Below are positions 1 to 9,639 of a DNA stretch of 64,000 nucleotides, in pieces. The DNA is from Lottia gigantea. Lineage: Eukaryota; Mollusca; Gastropoda; Lottiidae. The DNA is taken from NCBI RefSeq assembly GCF_000327385.1, contig NW_008709220.1, positions 1,445,422 to 1,509,421 of the forward strand. The letters run 5' to 3'. The notes beneath the pieces are model-generated. The model saw only the letters and a program-made list of their open reading frames with translations, was not told the DNA's origin and did not search any database. Position numbers and translations under genes: made by a program. Each line of letters begins with the position of its first letter. Positions within the stretch are counted from its first letter, which is position 1.

Positions 1-880
1 AAACTGAACTCTATTAATAACGTTCATATTCTTGCTACTTTATTTAATTCATTTATAATTGACTTAAAAACTTTCACACCGCCACTCCCCCCACAAAATC
101 TAGCAACCTAATACCCTGACCCACAATCACTGATCTTTACCCAGACAATATATTTATTAATGTTATTTCAAGAAGTTATCTATATTCACATGGGTTCCAA
201 CAGAACTTCGATTGCAATTAATTTGATTGCTCTCATCCACATTAACGTTGTCGGTTTTTAGATGTTTTGAACTGGCCTGAGCATTATATAGCATGAAAAT
301 AGAACCTGAAACATGTCACTCAGAGTTGCGTATATAACTTATATCCAATATCCAATATTTACTCTGTATACCTGGTATTCATATTCAATTAACGTTGAAA
401 GAAAAATCAATGTTAGAGTTTACCTTGATTATTATATAATATTCTAGATTGATATTATTATTATTATTAATTATTATACCTCGTTAAAATACCATTGTTA
501 AAATTATCAATATTGTATTATTACAATTATTAGATTTCCCCACACCATATCATGCCTCCCCCTCATGCCCGAATGCAAGTATTTGCGGGCAAAAATCTCA
601 TAACTATGTTAATTCGGACAATCTCAGATATTTCGCTCCCCTTCGGACGTAAACCTCGCTCTGACACTGCACCATAGCGATTACTATTGAGCACGCCTGC
701 CAATAAAGAATGATGGTCATGAGATTCGAACGCAACTCTCATGCAACTGAGCTGTGGGTTGCGTTCGAAACTGATGACCAATAGTTATATATTAGATTAA
801 ATTAATCAATATTATGGTGATAGCTTTGGTGTGAGGAGAACTTCAAGTCTATAAACACTTCTCTTCGCAAATATTTCATT
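1..880. other. AT-rich intergenic DNA, no gene seen
   Basis: I see no supported gene here. A stretch at about 370-440 recurs in diverged form at about 1350-1430 (the shared core is a GAGAAAAATCAAT-like motif followed some 20 bases later by TTATTATATA), so it is probably a worn dispersed repeat. The short minus-strand open frame at 563-781 has no recognisable features. Confidence 0.5.
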
Positions 881-884
881 ATGA

Positions 885-1250
885 CTCAATCTGATTAATT
901 CAAAATTACAATTTAGTTTCTTTTTCTGATAATTTTCTTTCAGTTGTAATCTAACTGGTTTTCTACCGCAATCCCGTTCTCTAATGATATTCTCTTAACC
1001 AATCAAAGCGAGTCCTGTAGAACCAATTATTGATAAAGATGACGAATTATGGATTAGAAATTCAAAGTAGAGAAAATGCCTCTTTGGTTTCGCTATAATT
1101 CGTTATATTATTAAGAAACGGTTTCTACATGACAAGCGTTTTTTAAAAAAATAGTCAATAATTCTATAATTTTGTAGAAAACTTGTCAGATTACAATGAC
1201 GACAAAAATATCAGAAAAGAATATGAATAGAATAGTAATATAATTTCAAT
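885..1250. mobile_element. MITE-like foldback element (family shared with 13.2 kb)
   Basis: The ends are imperfect inverted repeats: TTGTAATCTAAC then TTTTCTAC near 940-965, mirrored by GTAGAAAACTTG then AGATTACAATG near 1170-1198. A related copy with the same GTAGAAAACTTGTTAGATTA segment lies at about 13180-13400. It has no coding capacity. I infer a non-autonomous DNA transposon whose family is not assigned. Confidence 0.45.
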
Positions 1251-1325
1251 AGGTTGTCAAACAACTATCCTGGCAAATTTCCCCGCATTGTACACTGCAG
1301 GTCTACACGCCTGTCCTCAGTAAGG
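1251..1325 (+). mobile_element. SINE 3' fragment
   Basis: The sequence TATCCTGGCAAATTTCCC followed by CATTGTACACTGCA matches the 3' body of the full-length SINE at 8165-8527. The tRNA-like head is absent, so this is a truncated, diverged copy. Confidence 0.55.
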
Positions 1326-1499
1326 TTCAGAACAGTAGGATATAAAACTTGGTTTCATATTGAATACAATTAAAGTTGAGAGAAAAATCAATTGTGCAGT
1401 TTACATTGGTTATTATATAAAATCGAATTATTATTTTACAATATAAACGTTTTTAGAACTGTCTTTTAAAGTCGTTACAACCCAATGATTCAGTTCACC

Positions 1500-1985
1500 A
1501 GTGGTTTAAACATCAAGATAAAATTACGAGTTGCACAGCTGGAAATCGTAAAATAATTTTTTGGGACAGATTTGCTATTTTCGGGGTTGATTTTGGTCTA
1601 GAATATAAGTATGTAAGTGGTCTTCAGAAGTACTAAAACTGCACAATTCCTTCAAAAATACCTAAAACTAGGAATTTTACTTTGAATTCTATATACAGTG
1701 GAGCCGCGTTTATCCGGTTGACGAAATATCTGTTCTATATATGGCGTAGTCTATAGAAAAGACGAGTCGTGATTTTGACTTTCACACGCGGATAATTCTG
1801 GACACACGTGGATTGGAGGCTCATATTTCGACGGTGTGATGCGTCACCATTGCGGTTAGGATTATCTAAAAAAAACATTCGCGTTTTCTGAGACTAAAGT
1901 ACGATTGGCAAACCTGTCCCTTTAATCCTGCTGTCCTGGCAATATTCCCCTCATTGCACACTGCATGACGCTGTCTAATGTTTTT
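1500..1985. mobile_element. MITE (TTTAAAGGGACAG family) inserted in a SINE
   Basis: The MITE spans about 1557-1925 and lies in reverse orientation relative to the copy at 30227. It has GGGACAG at the left end and CTGTCCCTTTAA at the right end. The left flank (CAGCTGGAAATCG) and right flank (GCTGTCCTGGCAATATT, then CATTGCACACTGCATG) correspond to consecutive parts of the SINE body seen at 8165-8527. The MITE therefore appears to have landed inside an older SINE copy. Confidence 0.6.
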
Positions 1986-2074
1986 CCTGGTAAACCCAAG
2001 CAGAAAGTTCACACATAACTCGAGTAATAACCAAAATAAGAGCAATTTTTCGTTTTACTGTTGGCTACTCTGTT

Positions 2075-2178
2075 AACATTTCTTTTCGGTGTTTTGGGGT
2101 ATTTTTCAATAATCCACCCAGGATCAAAAATAACCTCGGCGGGTCTCCAAACCCTAAGTTATAACACGGGTTATTTGA
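2075..2178. repeat. Dispersed repeat, copy 1 (pair with 4310-4415)
   Basis: About 100 bases here, including AACATTTCTTTTCGGTG and ACCTCGGCGGGTCTCC, recur nearly identically at 4310-4415 in the same orientation. No coding capacity or terminal inverted repeat was seen, and the family is unknown. Confidence 0.6.
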
Positions 2179-2179
2179 A

Positions 2180-2940
2180 AAGTATACCACCTAGGGGTAC
2201 ATAGCATGAGTTTCTTTCTACCCTATACTTCTAGACTCAGTACATAGTGTATGGTGTATGGTGCGGAATAATCGACACAAGCGAAAATGAAGAAATGGAT
2301 ACACAAGTACCGGACACGATTCGTTTCTTCTAATTTCTACTGTATCGACAATCCCACATCGTAGACCGCACCCGACACCGTATCGTACCGTACACCGTAC
2401 CATACACCACACTGGACACCGTACATCGTCTATTCACAACTCTAGAAAGCTACTTCACGATGTTCAAGTTCCGGAAACGATGCATACATGATATGTCGCA
2501 GTACTTCCTGTAATCGAATGTTCACAGTTCGTTACGGGATATTAAATTGAAGTATAATATTTTAATTTTTATAAAATATCTGCTATGCACTAGTTAATAA
2601 ATATAGTCTGGAGTTACATACCCCACTGGCGATATGGAATTTAACATCTCACTCCTCAGGACCGGTTTGTTCTAACCAATGACGGCCCCAGTAGGGGTAC
2701 AGGGGAGGGTGGGGGAGGGTACACTTGCCCCTCCTAGATAACTGGTTTCCACCCTACTATATTTTTAAAAATTGTTTTTTATACGTTTTACTCCACATTA
2801 TGTGTCAGAATGCACCTAATAAATTCAATTTTTCGATTATTTTCATGGGAGAATTCTCTCAGACACTCCATGAGAGACTTGCGACTTTAGCGTCTCCACA
2901 GAGTTGTTCCCGCATTTTGAATTCAGCCTCAACAGTTGAC
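2180..2940. other. Intergenic DNA, no gene seen
   Basis: Nothing coding is supported. A short stretch at about 2350-2440 is rich in CACCGTAC-like words, which look like local slippage. The open frames at 2218-2412 (-) and 2725-2982 (+) have no domain features. Confidence 0.4.
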
Positions 2941-2944
2941 TTCC

Positions 2945-3088
2945 TATTGAGTCAATCTTTCTCCTATTTATACCCCTATTGAGTCAATCTTTCTCCTATT
3001 TATACCCCTATTGAGTCAATCTTTCTCCTATTTATACCCCTATTGAGTCAATCTTTCTCCTATTTATACCCCTATTGAGTCAATCTGG
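2945..3088. repeat. Tandem repeat, about 40-bp unit, 3-4 copies
   Basis: The unit starts with TTGAGTCAATCTTTCTCC and ends with TATTTATACCCCTA. It repeats almost perfectly head to tail, indicating recent expansion. Confidence 0.9.
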
Positions 3089-3204
3089 GCCCCATTCCAC
3101 AAAATAAACTTACGATAAGAATTGGTGGTAATTGTGAAATTTTATATTGAGAAATATCATACTTTGAATTGATTGTATGATTTTTGTGGAACGAGGCCCT
3201 GGCG
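3086..3204. mobile_element. Short MITE with GGGCCxCxTTCCACAAA ends
   Basis: This is an element of about 117 bp. Its left end GGGCCCCATTCCACAAA is mirrored by TTTTTGTGGAACGAGGCCC at the right end. It has no coding capacity and is a compact foldback element of the DNA-transposon type. It abuts the tandem array on its left. Confidence 0.65.
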
Positions 3205-4300
3205 CCGCTACTTGCTAACAGAAAACCTAACAGAGTTTTACACCCTACTGCTATGTATCTTATAAAGGTAATAATATGAATTGAAGTTTTACGCTCCACT
3301 GTTCTGCACATACATTATCATTTTGAATAGCTTTCAATGAATGTCAATTCACCGTCCATGACTGTCTAAGCCATATTATCTTTCTATCTTTCGAACACCC
3401 ACTGGCCAATTATTTAAATCATAATAACCACGAGAAATTTGGAGGGGTATAACTGCCAAAATAATCACTTAAAGATGGGGTTCCTTATTTTTTAGTGTAA
3501 AATCAAGCAAACTATTTGATGAATTGGCATTTTTAATGAATTATCTTGTATTCTTAATCATATCATTATGTTCTTATTGCATATAATTACCAGTTTTCAC
3601 CATTTTATCATAAATGTCCATGTATGTACAGTCTTGATGAATAAAAAAAAGACTTTTTGACCTTTCTTGTTCGAATTCTGCTCGTAATTCTCTTCTAATT
3701 TAGCTAATTATGAATTAATTATGGACATGTGAAACAAACTGGTATTTTTCCAAGTCATAAGAACACCTCTACTTTCTATTCATATAAGTATTAGCATTTT
3801 TATTTTCACAAATAAAAAAAAAAAGAACCCATCCTTAGGCTAAATGATCTTCATTTATGTATTATTGTATGTAGCAATATAGGCCTACTGAAATTAGCAA
3901 CTTTTAAATATCAAATGAATGAAGGTACTTGAATGTTTCCGTATTTCAAAATAATAAAATTCATAGTTACGGCTTTTGAGAGTAAGCGTCTCTGACACTT
4001 GTTTCCACAACATTTACAATCGTATAGGTACATCTGTACGTATATCTGAACCATAGTGGTTATATCGTTATTTTATCAACACATGTGTTACACAAACAGA
4101 GTTATGTTATGGAATTTTAAAAAAAAAAAAAATTACTCTCCACGATATAATTATGATACAATACACAATAAACATTCCGTTCATTATCTGACTAGTGAAT
4201 TTAAATACAACCGAGTTTTACGCCCTATTTTACGTCTACGGTAGATAATACAAACAAAATGTTTACGCTTATTCTTGCTTAATTTAGAAATGAATTACAA
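3205..4300. other. Intergenic DNA, no gene seen
   Basis: The DNA is AT-rich with poly-A runs near 3815 and 4120. The piece GAGTTTTACGCCCTATTTT at about 4213-4231 resembles the reverse complement of the SINE 3' tail, but it is too short to call. Confidence 0.4.
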
Positions 4301-4304
4301 AAAC

Positions 4305-4830
4305 CAAATAACATTTCTTTTCGGTGTTTGGGGTATTTTTCAATAGTCCATACAGAATCAAAAATAACCTCGGCGGGTCTCCAAACCCTAAGTTATAACA
4401 CGGGTTCTTAAAACCCCGTAAAAATAATCTATATTCAATTTGTCCTTCATTATCGAAAAACAGAAAATTTAATCTTGTTCTTAGACAATTAAGAAATGAA
4501 TTACATGAATTAGGCCTGCAGTACAAATGTTTCTGATGTGTTTTCATTTAAAAAAAGTCCACCAAGGACCAAATATAAGTACTTCCTTCGAGACTCAAAA
4601 CCCTTTGCTATCTCCCCCTGTAAATTATTTTCTATTTGTCCTACAATATCGAAAAACAAAAGAAAATTTAAGCTTTTTCTTACTCAATAACAGTACAATT
4701 GTTTCTGGTCGGTGTATAGGACCCTATAGGTCATAGTTGAAATATAACCTGGTATAAAACCCATAAAGATAAGCCATATTCAATTTGTCCTGCAGTATAG
4801 ATTAATATAAAAGTTGACTATTTGAATAAA
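4305..4830. repeat. Three diverged copies of a dispersed repeat
   Basis: The copy at 4310-4415 closely matches 2075-2178. The segments ATTCAATTTGTCCT plus AATATCGAAAAACA recur near 4433, 4630 and 4780, so the block seems built from about three worn copies. The overlapping short open frames on both strands are accidents of this repeat. Confidence 0.5.
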
Positions 4831-5290
4831 GTTACAATGGTATATATTATAAAGATTTAACGAACCGTAAAGTTAGAATATATCTGTATATTTCACTCTA
4901 GTATTCGGTATATCGATTGTACTTATAACATTGTAACACTTTGAACTAATTTAACTTAAACTGAATATAATTTAAATTCCAATTCTTGTTCACTAAATCC
5001 TGATCACTATACCTCCTCTTCCTTACAGTACAAATCCTTATAGCGTAACATTTTCCTTGACTTTACGTTTCCCGCGTTCTGCTCGCCTTCACGTCAATAG
5101 TTCGTCTGCTCTCAGCACGAGATGTTAAGAATAAGCCACGTGCATCCATTCTCTACTAGTCTCGATTATTATAGTCGTGTATATGAATTATTAAGTGTAA
5201 AACAATAGGAGAGGTATTCAGGCATGTTAGAGGTCGGGGTTGAACGACTGTGGTAATATATATCAATGAATCGATAGTAAATTTATAGTA
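4831..5290. other. Intergenic DNA, nothing recognised
   Basis: I see no gene, repeat or regulatory signal that I can support here. Confidence 0.4.
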
Positions 5291-5565
5291 CTAGCGTAAA
5301 GTTCATGCGCAACAGGCGTAACATACAGGCGTCAAGTGCTGGCGCAACATGCATAACGGAAAGACGTAACAGGCATAAAGTACTGACGTAACAGGCGTAG
5401 CTTGAAGGCGTACTGGGCGTAAAGTACTGGCGTAACAGGCATAAAGTACTGACGTAACAGGCGTAACGTAAAGGCGAAATAGTCGTAAAGTACTGGCGTA
5501 ACAGGCATGAGGTACTGATGTACTAGGCGAAACCTGCGTAACGTACAGTCGTAACAGGCTGTAAC
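5291..5565. repeat. Irregular minisatellite built on GGCGTAAAGTACT / GGCGTAACA words
   Basis: About 275 bp consists of diverged units of roughly 14-15 bp, such as GGCGTAAAGTACT and GACGTAACAGGC, in variable order. There is no long frame on either strand. Confidence 0.8.
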
Positions 5566-5917
5566 AAACTGATATTTATTTCTTGCACTGAAGTTATAAT
5601 TAATAATGAATTAGTGATTTATAAAAAAAAAAATAATAAAATAAAAAAATACCAAATACCCATTGGAAGAAAACCAAACCAAATTCCACCGCCGCAACAT
5701 TGCACTGAAATAAATGGTAATGATTAGTCAATAATGTAAATATTGCAAAATATTAAATATCGAATCTAATCAATTGGATCAAGTCTACCATGCACCAGAA
5801 TATCATTAAGGTTTCTATTTTTTTAGTACGCTGTGACTAGTTTTTTTTTTTTTTTTTATATAAAAGATGGTTGGGAATCTATTTTGCAAATCAGAATAAT
5901 TGTGTTTAACAACCCGT

Positions 5918-6030
5918 ATTATAGTAACAATTCTCTGAGTACTCCTAGACAATGTTAATTTAGGCTGTGTATTATAGTAACAATTCTCTGAGTACTCCTA
6001 GACAATGTTAATTTAGACTGTGTATAGTGT
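5918..6030. repeat. Two-copy direct duplication, about 57-bp unit
   Basis: The segment GTATTATAGTAACAATTCTC through AATTTAG is present twice back to back with one or two differences, so it is a recent local duplication. Confidence 0.85.
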
Positions 6031-6054
6031 AGTCATCATATGAGATGTTGTATA

Positions 6055-6175
6055 TATTGTAGTTGGAAAGTTTTTATTTTTCACAGCATGTGACTGGCTG
6101 AGACACATCACATGTCCTCAAAGAAAAGTGCAAATGTTCCTACCTTGGGACATGTCCCTGTGGTTGAAAACCTAC
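6055..6175 (-). repeat. Dispersed repeat, partner of 50690-50780
   Basis: Read on the minus strand it contains CAGCCAGTCACATGCTGTG followed by AAAAATAAAAACTTTCCAAC. The same words, with the upstream GCACTTTTCTTTG-like segment, occur on the plus strand at 50690-50780. The family is unknown. Confidence 0.65.
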
Positions 6176-6179
6176 GGCC

Positions 6180-7090
6180 TAGCATATATCTAACCCTTAA
6201 TCAGGAAAACTGATAAAAGAAGATCAAGTTTGGTTTTTATCAAAAGATAGAGTGAAACATTAGACGATAATATACCTTTATAGCTTAGATTGCGACATCT
6301 AACAAATTAATGTCACAATATTCTATTAATCAGATGTTAAAGGATACATTCACTGAAATCAGTAGCATAGCGAGGGTGTTATTGATGGGGGAGTCATCCG
6401 AGCGCCCTGACTGACATACCAGTGTAGATTTTAGAGGGCACTAGTTATGATGGGGCCTTCCCCTGGAACATTTTCTATGTGGGAAGCCAGGGAATACATC
6501 TAACACGATTTTAGAAGTAAAAGTAGAATGAATATTTCATTTTTTATGGCCCGATTGAAATGGCCCAAAAAACATTACTGCCTCAATACTCCACAGTGGC
6601 GTTTCTGGAATACATCAGGTGAGGGGCCTCAAAATTTTCCAGAGGGGGAGGAGTGCACAGGTCATTCTTACATGTAAAATGATAACAAATTTGATAGTGG
6701 GGAAAGGGGAAAAGCTTTTCCAGGATCTCTTCTCCGCCCGGTGGAGAATCGACATTGATTGTATATCGACAAATCTACTACAAGCTGTTGACTAATAATA
6801 ATAGGATGCGGGCGGATAGTCGGGGGCGTGAGAGAGAGAGAGGTAGAGCATAGGGCATCCCACATAGTGATCAATAACCCGTATCCAATATATTTATTAA
6901 TATTGATATCAATAATTATAAATTACAATTGAATAAATAACTATTTATTAATGTTATGATTATTATGAAAGAGATAAAGCCGAGTAAATATTTACTTTGT
7001 TATCTGATAGAATGTTACCTATCTGTTTTACTTTTCAAAGTGTAACTGAACGGAGTAAGATTTGAACGAAATTTAGAAGCGAGGTGCACA
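6180..7090. other. Intergenic DNA with a worn dispersed repeat
   Basis: Positions 6595-6740 (GGCGTTTCTGG, then TTTTCCAGAGGGGGAGG, then ATGTAAAATGATAACAAATTTG) resemble 30935-31095 in order and wording, so both are probably copies of one element. No gene is supported, and the short minus-strand frame at 6668-6874 lies inside this repeat. Confidence 0.4.
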
Positions 7091-7091
7091 T

Positions 7092-7400
7092 ATATATAAC
7101 AAGACAATAATTATAGAATAAAACACACTTCTTTAATACATGGGTACATAACGTTTCAACACAATATACACGTTTCGTCATCACATAAAATGGTGAAAAA
7201 ATAAAACATAACAATATATATACTAATTAGGGATAATAGAGGGATTAAGGAAAACAAAGATAAAAGGCAATAAGATATCTTATTATGTTTTATTTTTCAC
7301 CATTTTATGTGATGACGACACGTGTAACTTGTGTTGAAACGTTATATACCCACGTATTAAAGAAGTGTGTTTATACTATGGTTATTGTCTTGTGTTATAT
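7092..7400. mobile_element. Foldback element with arms of about 120 bp
   Basis: The left arm (about 7092-7212) and right arm (about 7277-7400) are inverted copies. ACACACTTCTTTAATACATG and ACGTTTCAACACAATATACA on the left are mirrored by CACGTATTAAAGAAGTGTG and TGTGTTGAAACGTTATATAC on the right. The spacer is about 65 bp and carries no gene. The open frame starting at 7365 begins in the right arm and is not credible. The ACAACGTTTCAACA word recurs in the tandem block at 29837-30045. Confidence 0.8.
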
Positions 7401-8150
7401 GAGCGGAGTAAACAAATGATGGTCGCTATTTTGCAGCGCCAGACAATTCGTCAAAAGTTTTGGGGATGCTTGAACCGACTTGGTGGGACCTTTCTTGCGG
7501 AAAACACAATCGATTGTTTAGCTGTCGAAATCCAAGAGATGTTAAGTTAAAATGAGATGCAATGATATTTCGCGTTCTTCTTCAGTGTGAGGTTTTAAAG
7601 ATGGATAGCATCATTCGAATATTTCACAAAATTGCAGTTTTTATAGTTAGAATACATTGTAACATTGTGTATACCATTAAACTGAATATCAATTCATTCA
7701 TAGCTATATATATATATATATACTAATTGACTTCTCGCTTCATTAGAGTGTCATACTAATTACTATTAATTACTCTCATCGATATAACAATTGACATCAA
7801 TATCTAATGACCCAGTAAAAAGACCCAGTCAATCAACCACTTGAAATTTATATGGAACATCCAAGATGGGTCTGATATCGAAAATAATTAAAGGTGGGGA
7901 CCAAAAATTGAAATTTTCGGTTTAAATGAGTCTTTGTATAATTTAAAAACTTGGTTACAATGGGCCATTAGTAAACTTACCTGGTGTCCAAATTATACAA
8001 CAGAATCCCTCTATAATCAGACAATTCCATATAACTGAATAATAATTCACTAAACTAAGTAATTTTTAAAAATGCTTAGAAACGTGTTTCAATAATTATT
8101 TACATTTATGGATAAATCGTCTTATATAGATTCTATTCTTAAATTATGAC
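7401..8150. other. Intergenic DNA, no gene seen
   Basis: There is a short (AT)n run near 7705-7722. The segment ATCTAATGACCCAGTAAA (about 7800-7830) recurs diverged at about 9005-9040, so it belongs to another minor repeat. Confidence 0.4.
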
Positions 8151-8164
8151 ACTTGGTAAGTCTA

Positions 8165-8527
8165 GGAGCCGCGGTGGCTCAGTGAGTTAGACGCTTGCTC
8201 GCTAACCTGAAGGTCCAGGGTTCAAGCCCGGCATAGGTCGAGATAATACCTTCGGATTTTTCAACCCGGTTTCCCCCTGTCAGTGATGCAGGTAAGAGGG
8301 GCTGACATGGAAAAAGCGTCTAGTCGTTCGGATGGGACTATAAACCGAGGCCCTGTGTGCTACAGGCTGTGCATATTAAAGATCTCTCGACAGTTGGAAA
8401 TCGAAAAAGAGCAGGCTAATGCCGCTGTCCTGGCAAAATTTCCCTCATGTCACCCTGCATGGCGTTGCCCGTCTTCATTAGCCCACAAGGTGCAGAAGAG
8501 TAAAACTCCATTCATTTCATTTCATTT
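8165..8527 (+). mobile_element. Full-length tRNA-derived SINE with 12-bp target-site duplication
   Basis: The element starts GGAGCCGCGGTGGCTCAGTG and has a pol III A box (TGGCTCAGTGAG) and a B box (GGTTCAAGCCC). A body of about 290 bp follows, ending in a (TTTCA)n tail. It is flanked by perfect copies of TTGGTAAGTCTA at 8153-8164 and 8528-8539, the expected footprint of LINE-dependent retroposition. It serves as the reference for the truncated copies in this window. The open frame at 8283-8534 is a by-product of the SINE body. Confidence 0.92.
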
Positions 8528-8539
8528 TTGGTAAGTCTA

Positions 8540-9092
8540 ACTGATGAATATAATATTTTGTTGGAGCTTGTTATCGCTATAGGGAAATGATCGCTGCTTT
8601 ATCATGTGACAAGATAAATAACCCTGTGAAACGTTCTGTGAATATTCCAATTAATGATATAAACAATATTCTAAATATTTCTATAGCGTGTAAAATAACA
8701 GTAGGTTAAACAAATTGGTAATATTTTTTCACAAATAACTTCGTAAACAACCCATTTAAATGAGAGATGAATCGTTTAACCAGTTATAAAGGGACATCAA
8801 ATTTAAAGCATAAAATGTTTTAGAAGTCCTTAAAAAATTAAGGAGAAATGGTGCAAACAGGCAAGTGGTTGCAGCAGAATCAGACCCCCGCCCCCAAACA
8901 TCCGATCCATTACTGCAGCTAAACACATCATCCCATTGCCTCCCTCCGAATAATCAAGTCCAGAGTGAAAATAGGTAACTTCACAATAAATACTATAATT
9001 ACCATGAATATCTAATGATCCAGTAAACTGATCTAGTCCAGTTATTCTCTCTCAATGAATTTAATTTCACTCACTATCTATACATCAATATA
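8540..9092. other. Intergenic DNA, no gene seen
   Basis: Nothing is supported apart from a worn repeat piece at about 9005-9040 shared with 7800-7830. Confidence 0.4.
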
Positions 9093-9183
9093 TGAATAAA
9101 TGAATGAATGAATGAATGAATGAATGAATGAATGAATGAATGAATGAATGAATGAATGAATGAATGAATGAATGAATGAATGA
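9093..9183. repeat. (ATGA)n microsatellite
   Basis: This is about 90 bp of nearly pure 4-bp repeat. Confidence 0.95.
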
Positions 9184-9639
9184 CATCGACCCCTAACATA
9201 TGCCATGAATTAACTCGGGATACAATTATTGTGTTCTTAATAAAACACTTGTTGTCTCCCCTTACACGAACATACTATTACAATTTGAGGCTAACTATCA
9301 CTCCAAGAATTGAAGTGAAATTGGACAAAAAAATTAAAGGTGAGGAAGAACAAACATGGTGTAATTAGGGAAAAGTTGGCATTAGCCTTCTCTTTTGAAC
9401 GTTCACACCTCTTAGAGGATAAGGCCTTGTCCTACTCTAACGATTAGACGCTTTGTGCATAAATATACCAAATTGAAGTGGACGTTCCTAAAGGATGCCG
9501 ACTGTGATATCAGGTGATCAGGAAGGGTACAGGGGTATCGCTCCCTCAGAATATTATTTTGTACCCATTATTTTACTCCCACTACATTTCAAATACAATT
9601 TTTCTGGTGCTTTTGCATTTAGAAACTCAAGGTCACAGT
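9184..9639. other. Intergenic DNA, no gene seen
   Basis: Two short open frames (9180-9368 and the start of 9514-9831) have no features that suggest a gene. The second one runs into the minisatellite. Confidence 0.4.

Noticed and set aside
8165-8235. Functional tRNA gene at the SINE head
   Set aside because: It is the head of a full-length SINE with a tail and target-site duplication, not a free tRNA.
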